Positions 17,644 to 27,828 of a stretch of DNA of 64,000 bases are shown piece by piece. The stretch spans positions 7,316,001-7,380,000 of the forward strand of contig NZ_CP109149.1 of NCBI RefSeq assembly GCF_035920345.1, written 5' to 3'. Source of the stretch: Nocardia vinacea (GTDB lineage: Bacteria > Actinomycetota > Actinomycetes > Mycobacteriales > Mycobacteriaceae). The position numbers and the translations under genes are program-made. The notes below the pieces were generated by a model that did not search any database, was not told the DNA's origin, and saw only the letters and a program-made list of their open reading frames with translations. Numbering within the stretch: position 1 is the stretch's first letter; each line of letters begins with the position of its first letter.

Positions 17644-18606
17644 TCACCGGGGTGGGGGCATTGCGCGGACGCGGGTCAGGCGGCCTTCCCACCAGCGGGT
17701 TCGTGCAGGGTCGGGGTGGCGGTACTGCTTCAGTAGTGCCGGGTCGGGTGTGGGCGGGGTCTTCGGGACCGGCATGAAGCCGTCGACCGGGCGCAGTGAT
17801 TCGGATACCAGGTCGCCGTCGAGGAGTGACAAAGTGCCCAGGCCGCAGGCGAATTCGAGGTCAGGGAGGGCACCTGCGAGGGCGAGTTGGGCGGCCAGGC
17901 CGACGCTGGTTTCCAGGGCGGAGGAGACCACGCACGGCAGGCCGGCGGCCTCGGCGACCTGTAGTGCGCGGCGGACACCACCCAATGGGGTGCATTTGAG
18001 TACCGCGATATCCGCGGCTCCCGCTACCGCGACGCGCAGGGGATCCTCGGCGCGGCGAATGGATTCGTCGGCGGCGATTCGGACATCGACACGGCGGCGC
18101 ACCGCGGCCAGTTCCTCGATGGTGCGGCACGGTTGCTCGACGTATTCCAAACCGCCTGCGGCACGGTCGATCTGCTTGATGTGTGTGACGGCGGTCTCGA
18201 CATCCCAGACCGCATTGGCATCGACGCGCACCGATCCGTTCGGCCCCAGCGCATCCCGGACCGCCTCGACCCGCGCCAGATCCTCGGCCAGCGAATCGGG
18301 ATGATCGGCGATCTTCACCTTCGCGGTACGGCATCCGGATCCGGCCACGATCGCATGCGCCCGATCCGGACCCACCGCGGGCACCGTGCAATTGATCGGA
18401 ATCCTGTCCCGCACCGGCTCCGGCCAGCCCACCGTCGTCTGCTCCACCGCGGTCGCCAACCATCCGGCGGCCTCCCGATCGTCGTACTCGGGAAACGGGC
18501 AGAACTCCCCCCAGCCGAGCGGGCCCCTGATCAACATCCCCTCACGCACCGTGATGCCGCGGAACCGAGTCCGCATCGGAATGGCGTACACGAAGGTTTC
18601 GGTCAT
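17644..18606 (-). CDS. menC: o-Succinylbenzoate synthase
   Basis: About 320 residues, enolase superfamily. Dehydrates SHCHC to o-succinylbenzoate in menaquinone biosynthesis. The barrel has the catalytic base motif TAKVKIAD (KxK-type lysine), metal ligands along VRVDANAVWD, YVEQPC and AADESI, and the second lysine in AVLKCTPLGG. The start MRTRFRGITVREG matches actinobacterial MenC. Two near-adjacent starts exist; the ATG before TETFVYAIPM is used. No other men genes are nearby. Confidence 0.9.
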   Translation of the reverse strand: MTETFVYAIPMRTRFRGITVREGMLIRGPLGWGEFCPFPEYDDREAAGWLATAVEQTTVGWPEPVRDRIPINCTVPAVGPDRAHAIVAGSGCRTAKVKIADHPDSLAEDLARVEAVRDALGPNGSVRVDANAVWDVETAVTHIKQIDRAAGGLEYVEQPCRTIEELAAVRRRVDVRIAADESIRRAEDPLRVAVAGAADIAVLKCTPLGGVRRALQVAEAAGLPCVVSSALETSVGLAAQLALAGALPDLEFACGLGTLSLLDGDLVSESLRPVDGFMPVPKTPPTPDPALLKQYRHPDPARTRWWEGRLTRVRAMPPPR

Positions 18607-18665
18607 CACCTTGCAGCCTAGCGAGCCCGCTGTCGCCGGCTGCCCGCCGCAGCCGGCAAGGGATT

Positions 18666-19145
18666 TCAATCGGTCGGTGCGGCAGTGTCCGATAGCGGCG
18701 GTGCTGGTTTCGTCAGTTTCCCGTGCAGCGCTTTCAGGGTGCGTATCGCAGCCTCGACGTCGGCCGGCGGTAGGTCGTCGAATGCCAGTGACTCGGACTG
18801 CTCGATCAGCGACTTCGCCTCGCTGAGCAGTTGCCGGCCAGTCGGTGTGAGCGTGAGGGTGTTCTGTCTGCGGGAGTGGGCCGAGCTCTCGACTCGGATC
18901 CAGCCTCGTTGTCGTGCGATGTCGATCTGCCTGCTGACCGCGCTCTTCGCGATGCCGAGGCGTTCGGCGATGAGTTGTTGGGACGGCACGGTGGGGCCGA
19001 CGTCGAACAGCCGCAACAGCGTGAACTGTCGCAGGCTGATGCCGAGGTCGCGTCGGAACATCGCATCGCCGCGTTTATCGATCAAGGCGACGACCTGATG
19101 AATGTAGAAACCGAACTCGCTGTAGAGGTCCGTCGGGGGCGGCAT
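18666..19145 (-). CDS. MarR family transcriptional regulator
   Basis: 159 residues. Winged helix-turn-helix with LRQFTLLRLFDVGPTVPSQQ, a recognition helix in RLGIAKSAVSRQIDIARQRG, and the wing SSAHSRRQNTLTLTPTGRQLL. Helices at both ends dimerise. It is divergent from an alpha/beta hydrolase gene, with a perfect 14-1-14 bp palindrome between them starting 20 bp upstream of its ATG. The standard reading is that MarR represses itself and the hydrolase until a phenolic or hydrophobic ligand binds. The ligand is not known. Confidence 0.9.
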   Translation of the reverse strand: MPPPTDLYSEFGFYIHQVVALIDKRGDAMFRRDLGISLRQFTLLRLFDVGPTVPSQQLIAERLGIAKSAVSRQIDIARQRGWIRVESSAHSRRQNTLTLTPTGRQLLSEAKSLIEQSESLAFDDLPPADVEAAIRTLKALHGKLTKPAPPLSDTAAPTD

Positions 19146-19165
19146 GCCGACATCATACCTTGACT

Positions 19166-19194
19166 GTTCACATGAGAACTGTTCTCATGTGAAC
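19166..19194. promoter_or_regulatory. Perfect 29-bp MarR operator between divergent genes
   Basis: GTTCACATGAGAAC-T-GTTCTCATGTGAAC, a perfect 14-bp inverted repeat around one base. Each arm itself begins GTTC and ends GAAC, giving four half-sites, enough for two dimers. A TTGACT that could be a -35 element for the hydrolase abuts its left edge. Confidence 0.85.
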
Positions 19195-19238
19195 GTTGGC
19201 TGCGTTGGTCGATACCGCTCCACCGAAAGGATCAGCAG

Positions 19239-20135
19239 ATGACTCGCGAAGTAACGCGCCGGCAGGCGCGCAATGGGGATGTCTCACTTGCCTACGAGGT
19301 GTTCGGACCGGACACGGGCAAGCCGTTGTTGCTGATCATGGGCGTAAGCGCGCAAATGCTGCTCTGGCACGATGACTTCTGCCTCGAGCTGGTGCGGCGA
19401 GGGTTCCGGGTGGCGCGGATGGACAATCGCGACGCCGGACTCTCGACGCACTTGACTCACCTCGGTGAACCGAGCCCATTCACCATGTTCGTGCGTCCGA
19501 AGGCCGCGGCACGGTACTCGCTCGGCGACATGGCCCGCGACGCGATCGCGGTCCTCGACGACCTCGGGTTGCGGTCGGCCAACGTGGTCGGCGGCTCGCT
19601 CGGCGGCATGATCGCGCAAACGATGGCGATCGAACATCCCGAACGACTACGTTCGCTGACCTCGATCATGTCGTCACCGTCCGCGCGGATCGGACGCGCC
19701 ACGATCGGGACAAGCGTGAAAGTCGCTGCGTTGCTGCGAAAACCAGTGAACTCCGCACAGGAGAGCGGACAACAACTCGTCGACCTCTACAACCTCATCG
19801 GCACACCGTCCGGCAAGTACCCACGCGACGACAAATGGCTCGCCGAAATCGGCGCGATGAGCTTCGAACGGGCCTACGACCCCGCGGGCAAGCTCCGGCA
19901 ACAAGCAGCCATGCTGGCGGCACCGGACCGAACCGCAGCGCTGGCCGCGGTTCGACTGCCGACACTTGTTCTGCACGGCACGGCCGACCCGATGATCAGA
20001 CCGGCAGGCGGCCGAGCAACCGCCGAAGCCATCCCCGGAGCGAAACTCGCCATGCTCGAAGGGATCGGGCATGGAGCGTTCCCACGAGATATCTGGCCCG
20101 TCATGATCGAAAACATCTGCGCTATCGCCAGATGA
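19239..20135 (+). CDS. Alpha/beta hydrolase
   Basis: 298 residues. Alpha/beta hydrolase fold with an oxyanion-side LLLIMGVSAQMLLWHDDF, the nucleophile elbow VVGGSLGGMIAQTMA (Ser in GGSLGG), an acid near HGTADPMI and a His in IGHGAFPRD. A cap region lies at residues ~150-210. Relatives act on esters or lactones, sometimes of aclacinomycin methyl-esterase type. AAAGGA precedes the ATG. Its divergent MarR neighbour and shared operator suggest an inducible catabolic or detoxifying enzyme. Substrate cannot be inferred. Confidence 0.85.
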   Translation: MTREVTRRQARNGDVSLAYEVFGPDTGKPLLLIMGVSAQMLLWHDDFCLELVRRGFRVARMDNRDAGLSTHLTHLGEPSPFTMFVRPKAAARYSLGDMARDAIAVLDDLGLRSANVVGGSLGGMIAQTMAIEHPERLRSLTSIMSSPSARIGRATIGTSVKVAALLRKPVNSAQESGQQLVDLYNLIGTPSGKYPRDDKWLAEIGAMSFERAYDPAGKLRQQAAMLAAPDRTAALAAVRLPTLVLHGTADPMIRPAGGRATAEAIPGAKLAMLEGIGHGAFPRDIWPVMIENICAIAR

Positions 20136-20290
20136 CCGCCGAATCGGCGATGGCTGCGGCCGACATCGCGGACCCCACCGGCAGAACGAGTTCGACAACC
20201 TGAGTCCGATCTACCGGTCATGCTGGGGGTGTGGGGTCGAGTCGGTGGAAGCTGCGGCTGGCGAATGCGGTTCGGGTGGTACTCGGCGAC

Positions 20291-21460
20291 TCAGAGCCGT
20301 TCGATGATGGTGGCGTTGGCCAAACCGCCTGCCTCACACATGGTTTGCAGACCGTAGCGCGCACCGCGCTCCTGCATGGCGTGCACCAGCGTGGTCATCA
20401 GGCGCGCGCCGGAAGCGCCGAGCGGATGACCGATGGCGATCGCGCCGCCGTTCACATTCACCTTCGACATATCCGCACCGGTGTCGTGCGCCCAGGCCAG
20501 CACCACCGGTGAGAATGCCTCGTTGATCTCGACCAGATCGATATCCGACAGCTGAAGTCCGGCGCGCTGCAATACCCTTTGCGTCGCGGGGATTACGGCG
20601 GTCAGCATGAGCAGCGGATCGTCACCGGCCACCGCGAAGCTGTGCAGCCGGGCCAGCGGCTTCAGTCCGAGCTCCTCGGCGCGTTCACTGGTCATGATCA
20701 GCACCGCGGCGCTGCCGTCGCTGACCTGGCTCGCGGTTGCGGCCGTGATCTGCCAGCCGATTTCCGGGAAACGCGCGGACATGGCCTCGTCGTAGTAGGC
20801 GGGACGCAGTTTGCCGAGGGTTTCCAGGGTGCTGCCGACCCGGATGCCCTCATCGGTTTCCAGTCCGGCGATGGGGGCGAGCTGACCGGCGAACGAGCCG
20901 TTCTTCGTTGCCAGCGCAGCCTTTTCGTGGCTACCGAGGGCGAATTCGTCGAGCTGGTTGCGGGTCAGTCCCCAGCGGGCCGCGATCAGTTCGGCGCTGA
21001 TGCCCTGGGATACCAGACCCTCCGGATAACGCTCGGCGAAGCCGACACCGGAGAAGTCGTCGGATCCGATCATGCTTGCGCCCATGGGAACTCGTCCCAT
21101 CGACTCGACACCCGCCGCGACCACAATGTCGTACGCACCGGCGATCACGCCCTGTGCGGCGAAATGAATGGCCTGCTGGCTGCTGCCGCACTGGCGATCG
21201 ACAGTCGTCGCCGGTACCGATTCCGGATAGCCCGCGGCCAGCGCCGCCCGCCGGGTCATATTGGCGCCCTGTTCACCGATCTGGGTGACGATGCCGCCGA
21301 TCACATCGTCGATGAGCGCCGGATCGATGCCGCTGCGGTCGATTACCGCGCGCAGGCTGTGTGCGAGCAGGTCCACCGCGTTGACGTTGTGCAGTGCTCC
21401 ATTCGGCTTCCCCTTGCCGATCGGCGTGCGTACCGCTTCGACAATCACCGCGTCTCTCAT
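20291..21460 (-). CDS. Acetyl-CoA acyltransferase (thiolase)
   Basis: 389 residues, cytoplasmic thiolase of the FadA type. It cleaves 3-ketoacyl-CoA with CoA, or condenses two acyl-CoAs. All catalytic elements are present: nucleophile Cys in TVDRQCGSSQQAIHFAAQG, the NEAF loop (DLVEINEAFSPVVLAWA), the His in GGAIAIGHPLGASGARL and the proton-shuttling Cys in TMCEAGGLANA. AAAGGA lies before the ATG. It is divergent from an HxlR regulator, and paired direct and inverted TATAGTC elements lie between them. No beta-oxidation partners are adjacent. Confidence 0.92.
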   Translation of the reverse strand: MRDAVIVEAVRTPIGKGKPNGALHNVNAVDLLAHSLRAVIDRSGIDPALIDDVIGGIVTQIGEQGANMTRRAALAAGYPESVPATTVDRQCGSSQQAIHFAAQGVIAGAYDIVVAAGVESMGRVPMGASMIGSDDFSGVGFAERYPEGLVSQGISAELIAARWGLTRNQLDEFALGSHEKAALATKNGSFAGQLAPIAGLETDEGIRVGSTLETLGKLRPAYYDEAMSARFPEIGWQITAATASQVSDGSAAVLIMTSERAEELGLKPLARLHSFAVAGDDPLLMLTAVIPATQRVLQRAGLQLSDIDLVEINEAFSPVVLAWAHDTGADMSKVNVNGGAIAIGHPLGASGARLMTTLVHAMQERGARYGLQTMCEAGGLANATIIERL

Positions 21461-21499
21461 GGTGGTTCCTTTCGAACCGCGAGTCGAGCTCCTGCGCCT

Positions 21500-21541
21500 G
21501 ACTCTATTTGCTTATAGTCAGATTAACGCCTGGGTATAGTC
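21500..21541. promoter_or_regulatory. Repeated TATAGTC elements between thiolase and hxlR genes
   Basis: GACTCTA (21500-21506) faces TATAGTC (21513-21519), and TATAGTC recurs at 21535-21541, 22 bp on. Two helical turns separate the direct copies. HxlR regulators bind repeated AT-rich half-sites, so this is a likely shared operator. The order is suggestive but not perfectly symmetrical. Confidence 0.5.
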
Positions 21542-21573
21542 GACTCAAGCCAGATATTGCTATGATGTTCGTC

Positions 21574-22074
21574 ATGGCAGCCGTGATGGAAGGACCGTTG
21601 GCAGATCTGAGCGCGTGGAAACCCACGGAATGCTCGATCGCGAAGGCGATGGACCTCATCGGCACCCGCTCGGCGATCCTGATCCTGCGCGAGGCCTACT
21701 ACGGCACCACCCGCTTCGACGGTTTCGCCGCCCGGGTCGGCATCACCGACGCCGCGGCATCCGGCCAGCTCCGCAAGCTCACCGAGGCGGGTCTGCTCGC
21801 CAAGCGGCCGTATCAGGAGGCGGGCAAGCGGACTCGCCACGAGTACGTGCTGACGGACATGGGTCGCGATCTACTGCCCGTGGTGCTCGCGCTCATGCAG
21901 TGGGGTGATTCGTACCTGCAGCCGGGACCCGTGCCTCTGCTGCTGGTCGAGGAGTCCAGCGGTGCGCCGGTTCGGGTGGAGGTGCGCAGCGAAACAGGTC
22001 GCGAGATCGACCTCGAAGAACTCGGCGTCCGGCTCAACCCCGAATATTCGCGTGCTATCCGCTCAGCGAAGTAA
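21574..22074 (+). CDS. HxlR family transcriptional regulator
   Basis: About 166 residues. The HxlR winged helix is clear: ECSIAKAMDLIGTRSAILIL with the early Cys, then FDGFAARVGITDAAASGQLR and KLTEAGLLAKRPYQ, with the wing RTRHEYVLTDMGRDL. A C-terminal extension of ~55 residues follows. Several in-frame starts exist. The ATG before AAVMEGPLADL is chosen because upstream residues overlap the likely operator. It probably controls the divergent thiolase gene; the sensed signal may be redox or aldehyde, by family analogy. Confidence 0.85.
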   Translation: MAAVMEGPLADLSAWKPTECSIAKAMDLIGTRSAILILREAYYGTTRFDGFAARVGITDAAASGQLRKLTEAGLLAKRPYQEAGKRTRHEYVLTDMGRDLLPVVLALMQWGDSYLQPGPVPLLLVEESSGAPVRVEVRSETGREIDLEELGVRLNPEYSRAIRSAK

Positions 22075-22223
22075 TCCGCGCACGACTGCACCTCGCTGAC
22101 GCTCGGCTCCCTCGTGCGCGATGGCGCACTGTGTCTTTGGTTCACTCGCCGCTGGATCGCCTCGGCGAGGGCAGTGAATCCGCGCGCAGCGCCTACACTC
22201 GCTCGAAAGTCCGAGGGGGAGAT

Positions 22224-22826
22224 ATGTCGTCGACATCGTCGCGCCGGTGGGGCTGCCTGCTGCCACTGGCTGCTGTGGTTCTCATGTTCGGAGGTTTCGC
22301 GCTCTACCTGAAACTCGGGTCCATGTACGAGGAGTCGCGTCCGGCCGCAGCTGCCCCGCCCGACTTGTGCGCGGCGATCGGTGCCGGACTTTTCGAGCGT
22401 TTGGTACCGGATGGCACGCCCGAGCCCAGGGCGATCTACTCGTCGGGTTCTGATGCGGCGTGCCAGTACTACACCGCCAAGAGCCGTCCGATCGGCTCCG
22501 ATGGGTATGGCTTCTTGGGGGTGCGGCTGCTGCGCTATGGCCAGGTCGGCTGGGACTCGGGTGTCGACCGTGCCGCCGACGCGCTCGTCTCATCCTGTGC
22601 GAACAGCGCGCTCGCCGGGCAGTTCCACACTGCGAGCGGTCTCGGGGACGCGGCCTGCGGTGTCTACAACGACGAGGGCAAGGACGGCACCGCACACGGT
22701 TCGGCCGTAGTCCGCCGCGGTGCGGACCTGCTCTGGGTGGACTACTACACACACCCCGGCACCGCGACACAAGCCCAGCAGGCGGTCACCGAGATAACGC
22801 TCGCCGCCCTGGCAGGAGTCCATTGA
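22224..22826 (+). CDS. Membrane-anchored extracytoplasmic protein, unknown function
   Basis: About 200 residues. A short basic N-terminus, one hydrophobic segment (LLPLAAVVLMFGGFALYL) and an outer domain beginning DLCAAIGAGLFERLVPDG. Cysteines at PPDLC, DAACQYY, SSCANS and DAACGVY suggest two disulfides. Overall layout resembles DUF3558-type secreted proteins of actinobacteria, but I do not recognise the family with certainty. GGGGGAG precedes the ATG. A strong hairpin follows the stop. Confidence 0.6.
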   Translation: MSSTSSRRWGCLLPLAAVVLMFGGFALYLKLGSMYEESRPAAAAPPDLCAAIGAGLFERLVPDGTPEPRAIYSSGSDAACQYYTAKSRPIGSDGYGFLGVRLLRYGQVGWDSGVDRAADALVSSCANSALAGQFHTASGLGDAACGVYNDEGKDGTAHGSAVVRRGADLLWVDYYTHPGTATQAQQAVTEITLAALAGVH

Positions 22827-22856
22827 CCGGACCGCTGAATGCTCGGAATCGGTTCT

Positions 22857-22904
22857 GCGCGTGCACTTTCGCAGGAAGTTTCGGATTGGCGAAAGTGCAC
22901 GCGC
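22857..22904. terminator. Perfect 16-bp hairpin between convergent genes
   Basis: GCGCGTGCACTTTCGC and its exact complement flank a 16-nt loop, starting 30 bp after the membrane-protein stop and ending 7 bp before the sugC stop. There is no clear T tract. It is most likely a bidirectional terminator. Confidence 0.7.
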
Positions 22905-22911
22905 AGCGGTC

Positions 22912-24006
<1,095 letters not shown>

Positions 24007-24189
24007 GACAAATCACATCCCATCACCGGCAGGAACGTGCCGGACGATCCGAGTAAGGGTTGACCGGCGATATTACTGGATGTGCTCGCTTCGCACACGA
24101 TGCGCTCGAGTTCGCGCAACTAATCCGGAAGATCGATTGCGCCGGTAGCCTCGATCGAGGAACCAGATCGAGCGACGAGGAGCAGGCTC

Positions 24190-24984
24190 ATGACCCGACC
24201 GGTTCGAATCGGTGTACAGCTACAGCCCCAGCACGCCCCCGACTACGGACTCCTGCGCGACGCCGTGCTGCGTGCGGAGGATGCGGGCGTCGATATCGCC
24301 TTCAACTGGGATCACTTCTATCCGCTGACCGGCGACCACAACGGCGCGCATTTCGAATGCTGGACCATGCTCGGCGCCTGGGCCGAGCAGACCGAACGGA
24401 TCGAGATCGGCGCGCTGGTCACCGGCGGCGGTTACCGCAATCCCGATCTGCTCGCCGATATGGCGCGCACGGTGGACCACATCAGCAATGGCCGACTCAT
24501 TCTCGGCATCGGCGCGGGGTGGTTCCAGAAGGACTACGACGAATACGGCTATGAATTCGGTACGCCGGGAACCAGGCTCGCGCTGCTGAAGGCGAATATG
24601 GCCCGGCTGACCGCCCGGCTGAAGAAGCTGAATCCGCAGCCGACCCGCGATATCCCGATCCTGATCGGCGGTGGTGGCGAGAAGAAGACGCTGCGGCTGG
24701 TCGCGCAATACGCCGATATCTGGCACACCTTCGCCGACCTCGACGCGATCGCGCACAAGAACAAGGTGCTCACCGACCACTGCGCGGACGTCGGCACCGA
24801 TCAGGCGAAGATCGAGCGCTCGGTGCAGTGGCCGGGTGCGGAGCGGGCGGCGACGTTCGTCGAGGCCGGGGTGAGTCTGTTCACCATCGGTGTGAGCGGG
24901 CCGAAGTTCGACCTGAGTGAGGTCGAGCAGGCGGTCCGTTGGCGTGACGAAGTGAATCCGGAGCCGGTCAGGGGTCTGGCCTAG
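24190..24984 (+). CDS. LLM-class F420-dependent oxidoreductase
   Basis: 264 residues, luciferase-like TIM barrel. Begins with VRIGVQLQPQHAPDY. The fold markers are present (AGVDIAFNWDHFYPL, IEIGALVTGGGYRNPDLLA, DHISNGRLILGIGAGW, IPILIGGGGEKKTLRLVAQYADIWHTF). The pattern matches the F420-using branch common in Nocardia and Mycobacterium better than FMN luciferases, which is inference from motif similarity. Substrate unknown; no cofactor-biosynthesis genes adjoin. A GAGGAGCAG ribosome site lies upstream of the ATG. The 226 bp after it hold no clear gene. Confidence 0.85.
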   Translation: MTRPVRIGVQLQPQHAPDYGLLRDAVLRAEDAGVDIAFNWDHFYPLTGDHNGAHFECWTMLGAWAEQTERIEIGALVTGGGYRNPDLLADMARTVDHISNGRLILGIGAGWFQKDYDEYGYEFGTPGTRLALLKANMARLTARLKKLNPQPTRDIPILIGGGGEKKTLRLVAQYADIWHTFADLDAIAHKNKVLTDHCADVGTDQAKIERSVQWPGAERAATFVEAGVSLFTIGVSGPKFDLSEVEQAVRWRDEVNPEPVRGLA

Positions 24985-25210
24985 CCCTGGGCCGCACCGC
25001 CGCCGATCTCGAGAATCATGCTCTGTCGGCGGCGTAACGCCGGTCGGAGATCGGGTTCGAATCAGGGTGATTCGAATTCCGGGATCGGGCCATGGCGCCG
25101 CGTCCGCGCACGCCTGGCGGCCGAAAGCCTTGACGGCGAGGTGTGGCCGACTGCACGCGCCACGGGGTAGCTGCCCTTCAGCGCTGAATCGGACGTTAGG
25201 GTTCCTCACC

Positions 25211-27001
25211 ATGGCTGGTCTGCCCGCTGTGCGGTCTCGTGCGTTGATCGCCGTGCTATTGCTTGCCGTCGGCCTCGCCGCCACGGCCTGCGGTTCCGGC
25301 GACGATTCCTCCGATCGAGACCAGTGCGCGCCGCCCGGATTGAGCGCCGCATCGGCCGCACCGACGAACCTCGGCTCGGCGGCCTCGGCGGGTGCGGACA
25401 AGTACACCACCGCGAGCACGTTGCCGGTGTCGGCGATCGACACCAGCAAGCTGCGGCTCATCACGCCGGGCAAGCTCACGGTGGGCACGCTCTCGGATGC
25501 ACCGCCGAGCATCTGCTTGAACTCGGCGGGCTCGTTCACCGGCTTCGACAATGAGCTGCTGCAGGCGATCGGTGCGAAACTCGGTCTCCAGGTGGAGTTC
25601 TCGGGCACCGAATTCGCACCGCTGCTCTCGCAGGTCTCCGGCGGTCGCTTCGACGTCGGTTCGTCGAATATCACCACCACCGCGGAGCGGCGCGAACGCG
25701 TCGGATTCACCAACGGTTACGACTTCGGCTACTTCTCGCTCGTTGTCCCGAACGGCAGTGGCATCAAGGGCTTTTCGGATCTGGGGCGCGGTAACCGGAT
25801 CGCCGTCGTGCAGGGCACGGTGCAGGACGATTACGTGGTCAACCAGCTGCATCTGGATCCGGTGAAGTTCCCGGACTACGCCACCGCGTACGCGAATCTG
25901 AAGTCTGGTCAGGTCGATGCCTGGGTCGCGCCGTCGGCGCAGGCCGAGGGGCAGGTGAAGTCGGGGGACGGCACCACGATCATCCAGAACACCTTCAGCC
26001 TGGACAATTTCGTCGGCTACGCGGTCGCCAAGAACAACCAGCCGCTGATCGACGCGCTCAACAGCGGTCTCGATGCCGTGATCGCCGATGGCACCTACGC
26101 CAAGCTCTACGCCGACTGGGTGCCGAGGCAGTTGCCGCCCGGTTGGAAGCCGGGCTCGAAAGCCGCACCCGCACCGCAACTCCCGGACTTCGCCGCCATA
26201 GCCGCGGAGAAGAAGACCACCGACAGCGGACAGGATGCGCCGAAATCGACGCTGCAGCAGTTGCGGGAGACGTTCTTCGACTGGTCGCTGTACCGCAAGG
26301 CATTTCCCGATCTGTTCCAGACCGGTCTGCCGAATACCCTGATCCTGGCGCTGGTTTCGGGTGTGCTCGGCACCATCCTCGGCATGCTGCTCGCGGTCGC
26401 GGGCATCTCCCGGACGCGCTGGTTGCGCTGGCCCGCAAGGGTTTACACCGATATCTTCCGCGGCCTGCCCGCCGTGGTGATCATCCTGATCATCGGACTC
26501 GGCATCGGCCCGGTCGCGCGCAATATCACCGGCAATAACCCGTATTGGCTCGGTGCGATCGCGCTGGCATTGCTGGCCTCGGCCTATATCGGTGAAATCT
26601 TCCGCTCCGGCATCCAATCCGTGGAGGCGGGTCAGCTGGAGGCCGCGCGTGCCATCGGCTTCGGCTACCGCCAGGCCATGACGCTGGTGGTGATTCCGCA
26701 GGGTGTGCGCCGGGTGCTACCCGCGCTGATGAACCAGTTCATCGCGCTGATCAAGGATTCCTCGCTGATCTACTTCCTCGGCCTGCTCGCGACCCAGCGC
26801 GAACTGTTCGCGGTCGGGCGAGATCTCAACGCGCAGACCGGAAATCTCTCCCCGCTGGTCGCCGCCGGCCTGGTCTACCTACTGCTGACCATCCCGCTGA
26901 CGCACCTGGTGAACTACATCGACCACCGGATGCGCACCGGCCGACCCGACCAGCCCATCGACCAGGTCGAGGCGGCCACGATCACGGAAGGGCGCGGATA
27001 G
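25211..27001 (+). CDS. Amino-acid ABC importer: substrate-binding protein fused to permease
   Basis: 596 residues and two proteins in one. Residues 1-~310: a lipoprotein signal ending LAATAC, then a family 3 solute-binding domain (LTVGTLSDAPPSICLN, GFDNELLQAIGAKLGL, VQGTVQDDYV, LYADWVPRQL). After a linker, residues ~360-590 are a HisM/GlnP-like permease with helices and the coupling loop VEAGQLEAARAIGFGYRQ. Such fusions tether a binding domain to every channel. The polar amino acid, glutamine or glutamate type, is inferred. The ATG matches the signal peptide; the ATPase gene starts 3 bp after the stop. Confidence 0.88.
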   Translation: MAGLPAVRSRALIAVLLLAVGLAATACGSGDDSSDRDQCAPPGLSAASAAPTNLGSAASAGADKYTTASTLPVSAIDTSKLRLITPGKLTVGTLSDAPPSICLNSAGSFTGFDNELLQAIGAKLGLQVEFSGTEFAPLLSQVSGGRFDVGSSNITTTAERRERVGFTNGYDFGYFSLVVPNGSGIKGFSDLGRGNRIAVVQGTVQDDYVVNQLHLDPVKFPDYATAYANLKSGQVDAWVAPSAQAEGQVKSGDGTTIIQNTFSLDNFVGYAVAKNNQPLIDALNSGLDAVIADGTYAKLYADWVPRQLPPGWKPGSKAAPAPQLPDFAAIAAEKKTTDSGQDAPKSTLQQLRETFFDWSLYRKAFPDLFQTGLPNTLILALVSGVLGTILGMLLAVAGISRTRWLRWPARVYTDIFRGLPAVVIILIIGLGIGPVARNITGNNPYWLGAIALALLASAYIGEIFRSGIQSVEAGQLEAARAIGFGYRQAMTLVVIPQGVRRVLPALMNQFIALIKDSSLIYFLGLLATQRELFAVGRDLNAQTGNLSPLVAAGLVYLLLTIPLTHLVNYIDHRMRTGRPDQPIDQVEAATITEGRG

Positions 27002-27004
27002 CTG

Positions 27005-27730
27005 ATGAGTGCCTCTCTCACCGGAACCGGTCTGCATCTGACGCTGGGCCACAACCATGTGCTGCGCGGCGTCGATATCCATGTCGACGCGGGCAAGACC
27101 ACCACCGTCATCGGGCCGTCCGGCTCCGGTAAGTCGACACTGCTGCGGGTGCTGAACCGCCTGCACGAACCCGATCAGGGTGATGTGCTGCTGGACGGCA
27201 AGTCGGTGCTCACCGAGGATCCGGATAGGCTGCGCCAGCGCATCGGCATGGTGTTCCAGCACTTCAACCTGTTCCCGCACAAGACGGTCGCGGAGAATGT
27301 GGCGCTCGGGCCCCGCAAGCTGCGCGGGCTGTCCAGGGATGCCGCTCGCGCGCTGGCCGTCGAGCAGCTCGAGGTGGTCGGGCTGGCCGAGAAGGCCGAT
27401 TCGCGGCCGGAGAATCTGTCCGGTGGGCAGCAGCAGCGCGTGGCGATCGCCCGAGCGCTGGCCATGCAGCCGGAGATCATGTTCTTCGACGAAGCCACCT
27501 CGGCGCTGGATCCGGAGTTGGTGAAGGGCATTCTCGCGCTGATGGCCGATCTGGCTACCAAGGGAATGTCGATGATCGTGGTGACCCACGAAATGGGTTT
27601 CGCGCGTAGCGTCTCTGACAGCGTGCTGTTCATGGACGCTGGTCAGGTGGTCGAAACCGGCACCCCCGACGCCCTGTTCGACAACCCGCGGACGCCGCGC
27701 CTGCAGCGCTTCCTCTCCCAGGTTTTGTGA
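27005..27730 (+). CDS. Amino-acid ABC importer ATPase, GlnQ type
   Basis: 241 residues. Walker A GPSGSGKST, Q-loop GMVFQHFNLFPHKTVAENV, signature NLSGGQQQRVAIARAL, Walker B IMFFDEATSALDPELV and H-loop VVTHEMGFARSVSD. The FPHKTVAENV and DEATSALDPE forms are typical of the polar amino-acid uptake family. Placed 3 bp after the fused binding-protein/permease gene, it completes a minimal two-gene importer. Confidence 0.92.
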   Translation: MSASLTGTGLHLTLGHNHVLRGVDIHVDAGKTTTVIGPSGSGKSTLLRVLNRLHEPDQGDVLLDGKSVLTEDPDRLRQRIGMVFQHFNLFPHKTVAENVALGPRKLRGLSRDAARALAVEQLEVVGLAEKADSRPENLSGGQQQRVAIARALAMQPEIMFFDEATSALDPELVKGILALMADLATKGMSMIVVTHEMGFARSVSDSVLFMDAGQVVETGTPDALFDNPRTPRLQRFLSQVL

Positions 27731-27828
27731 TAGCCAGCACACTTCTAGTAAACTCGATAGATGCGCACCTGTTAATGTGTCGTCACGCTCGGCGCCGCAT
27801 ATCCAGCAATGGGAAACGAGGAGGTCCG

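Noticed and set aside
27731..27828. Zur or Fur box upstream of the His-rich gene
   Set aside because: No TGAAAATNNTTTTCA-like or equivalent actinobacterial box was found; only a weak CAC-8-GTG dyad.
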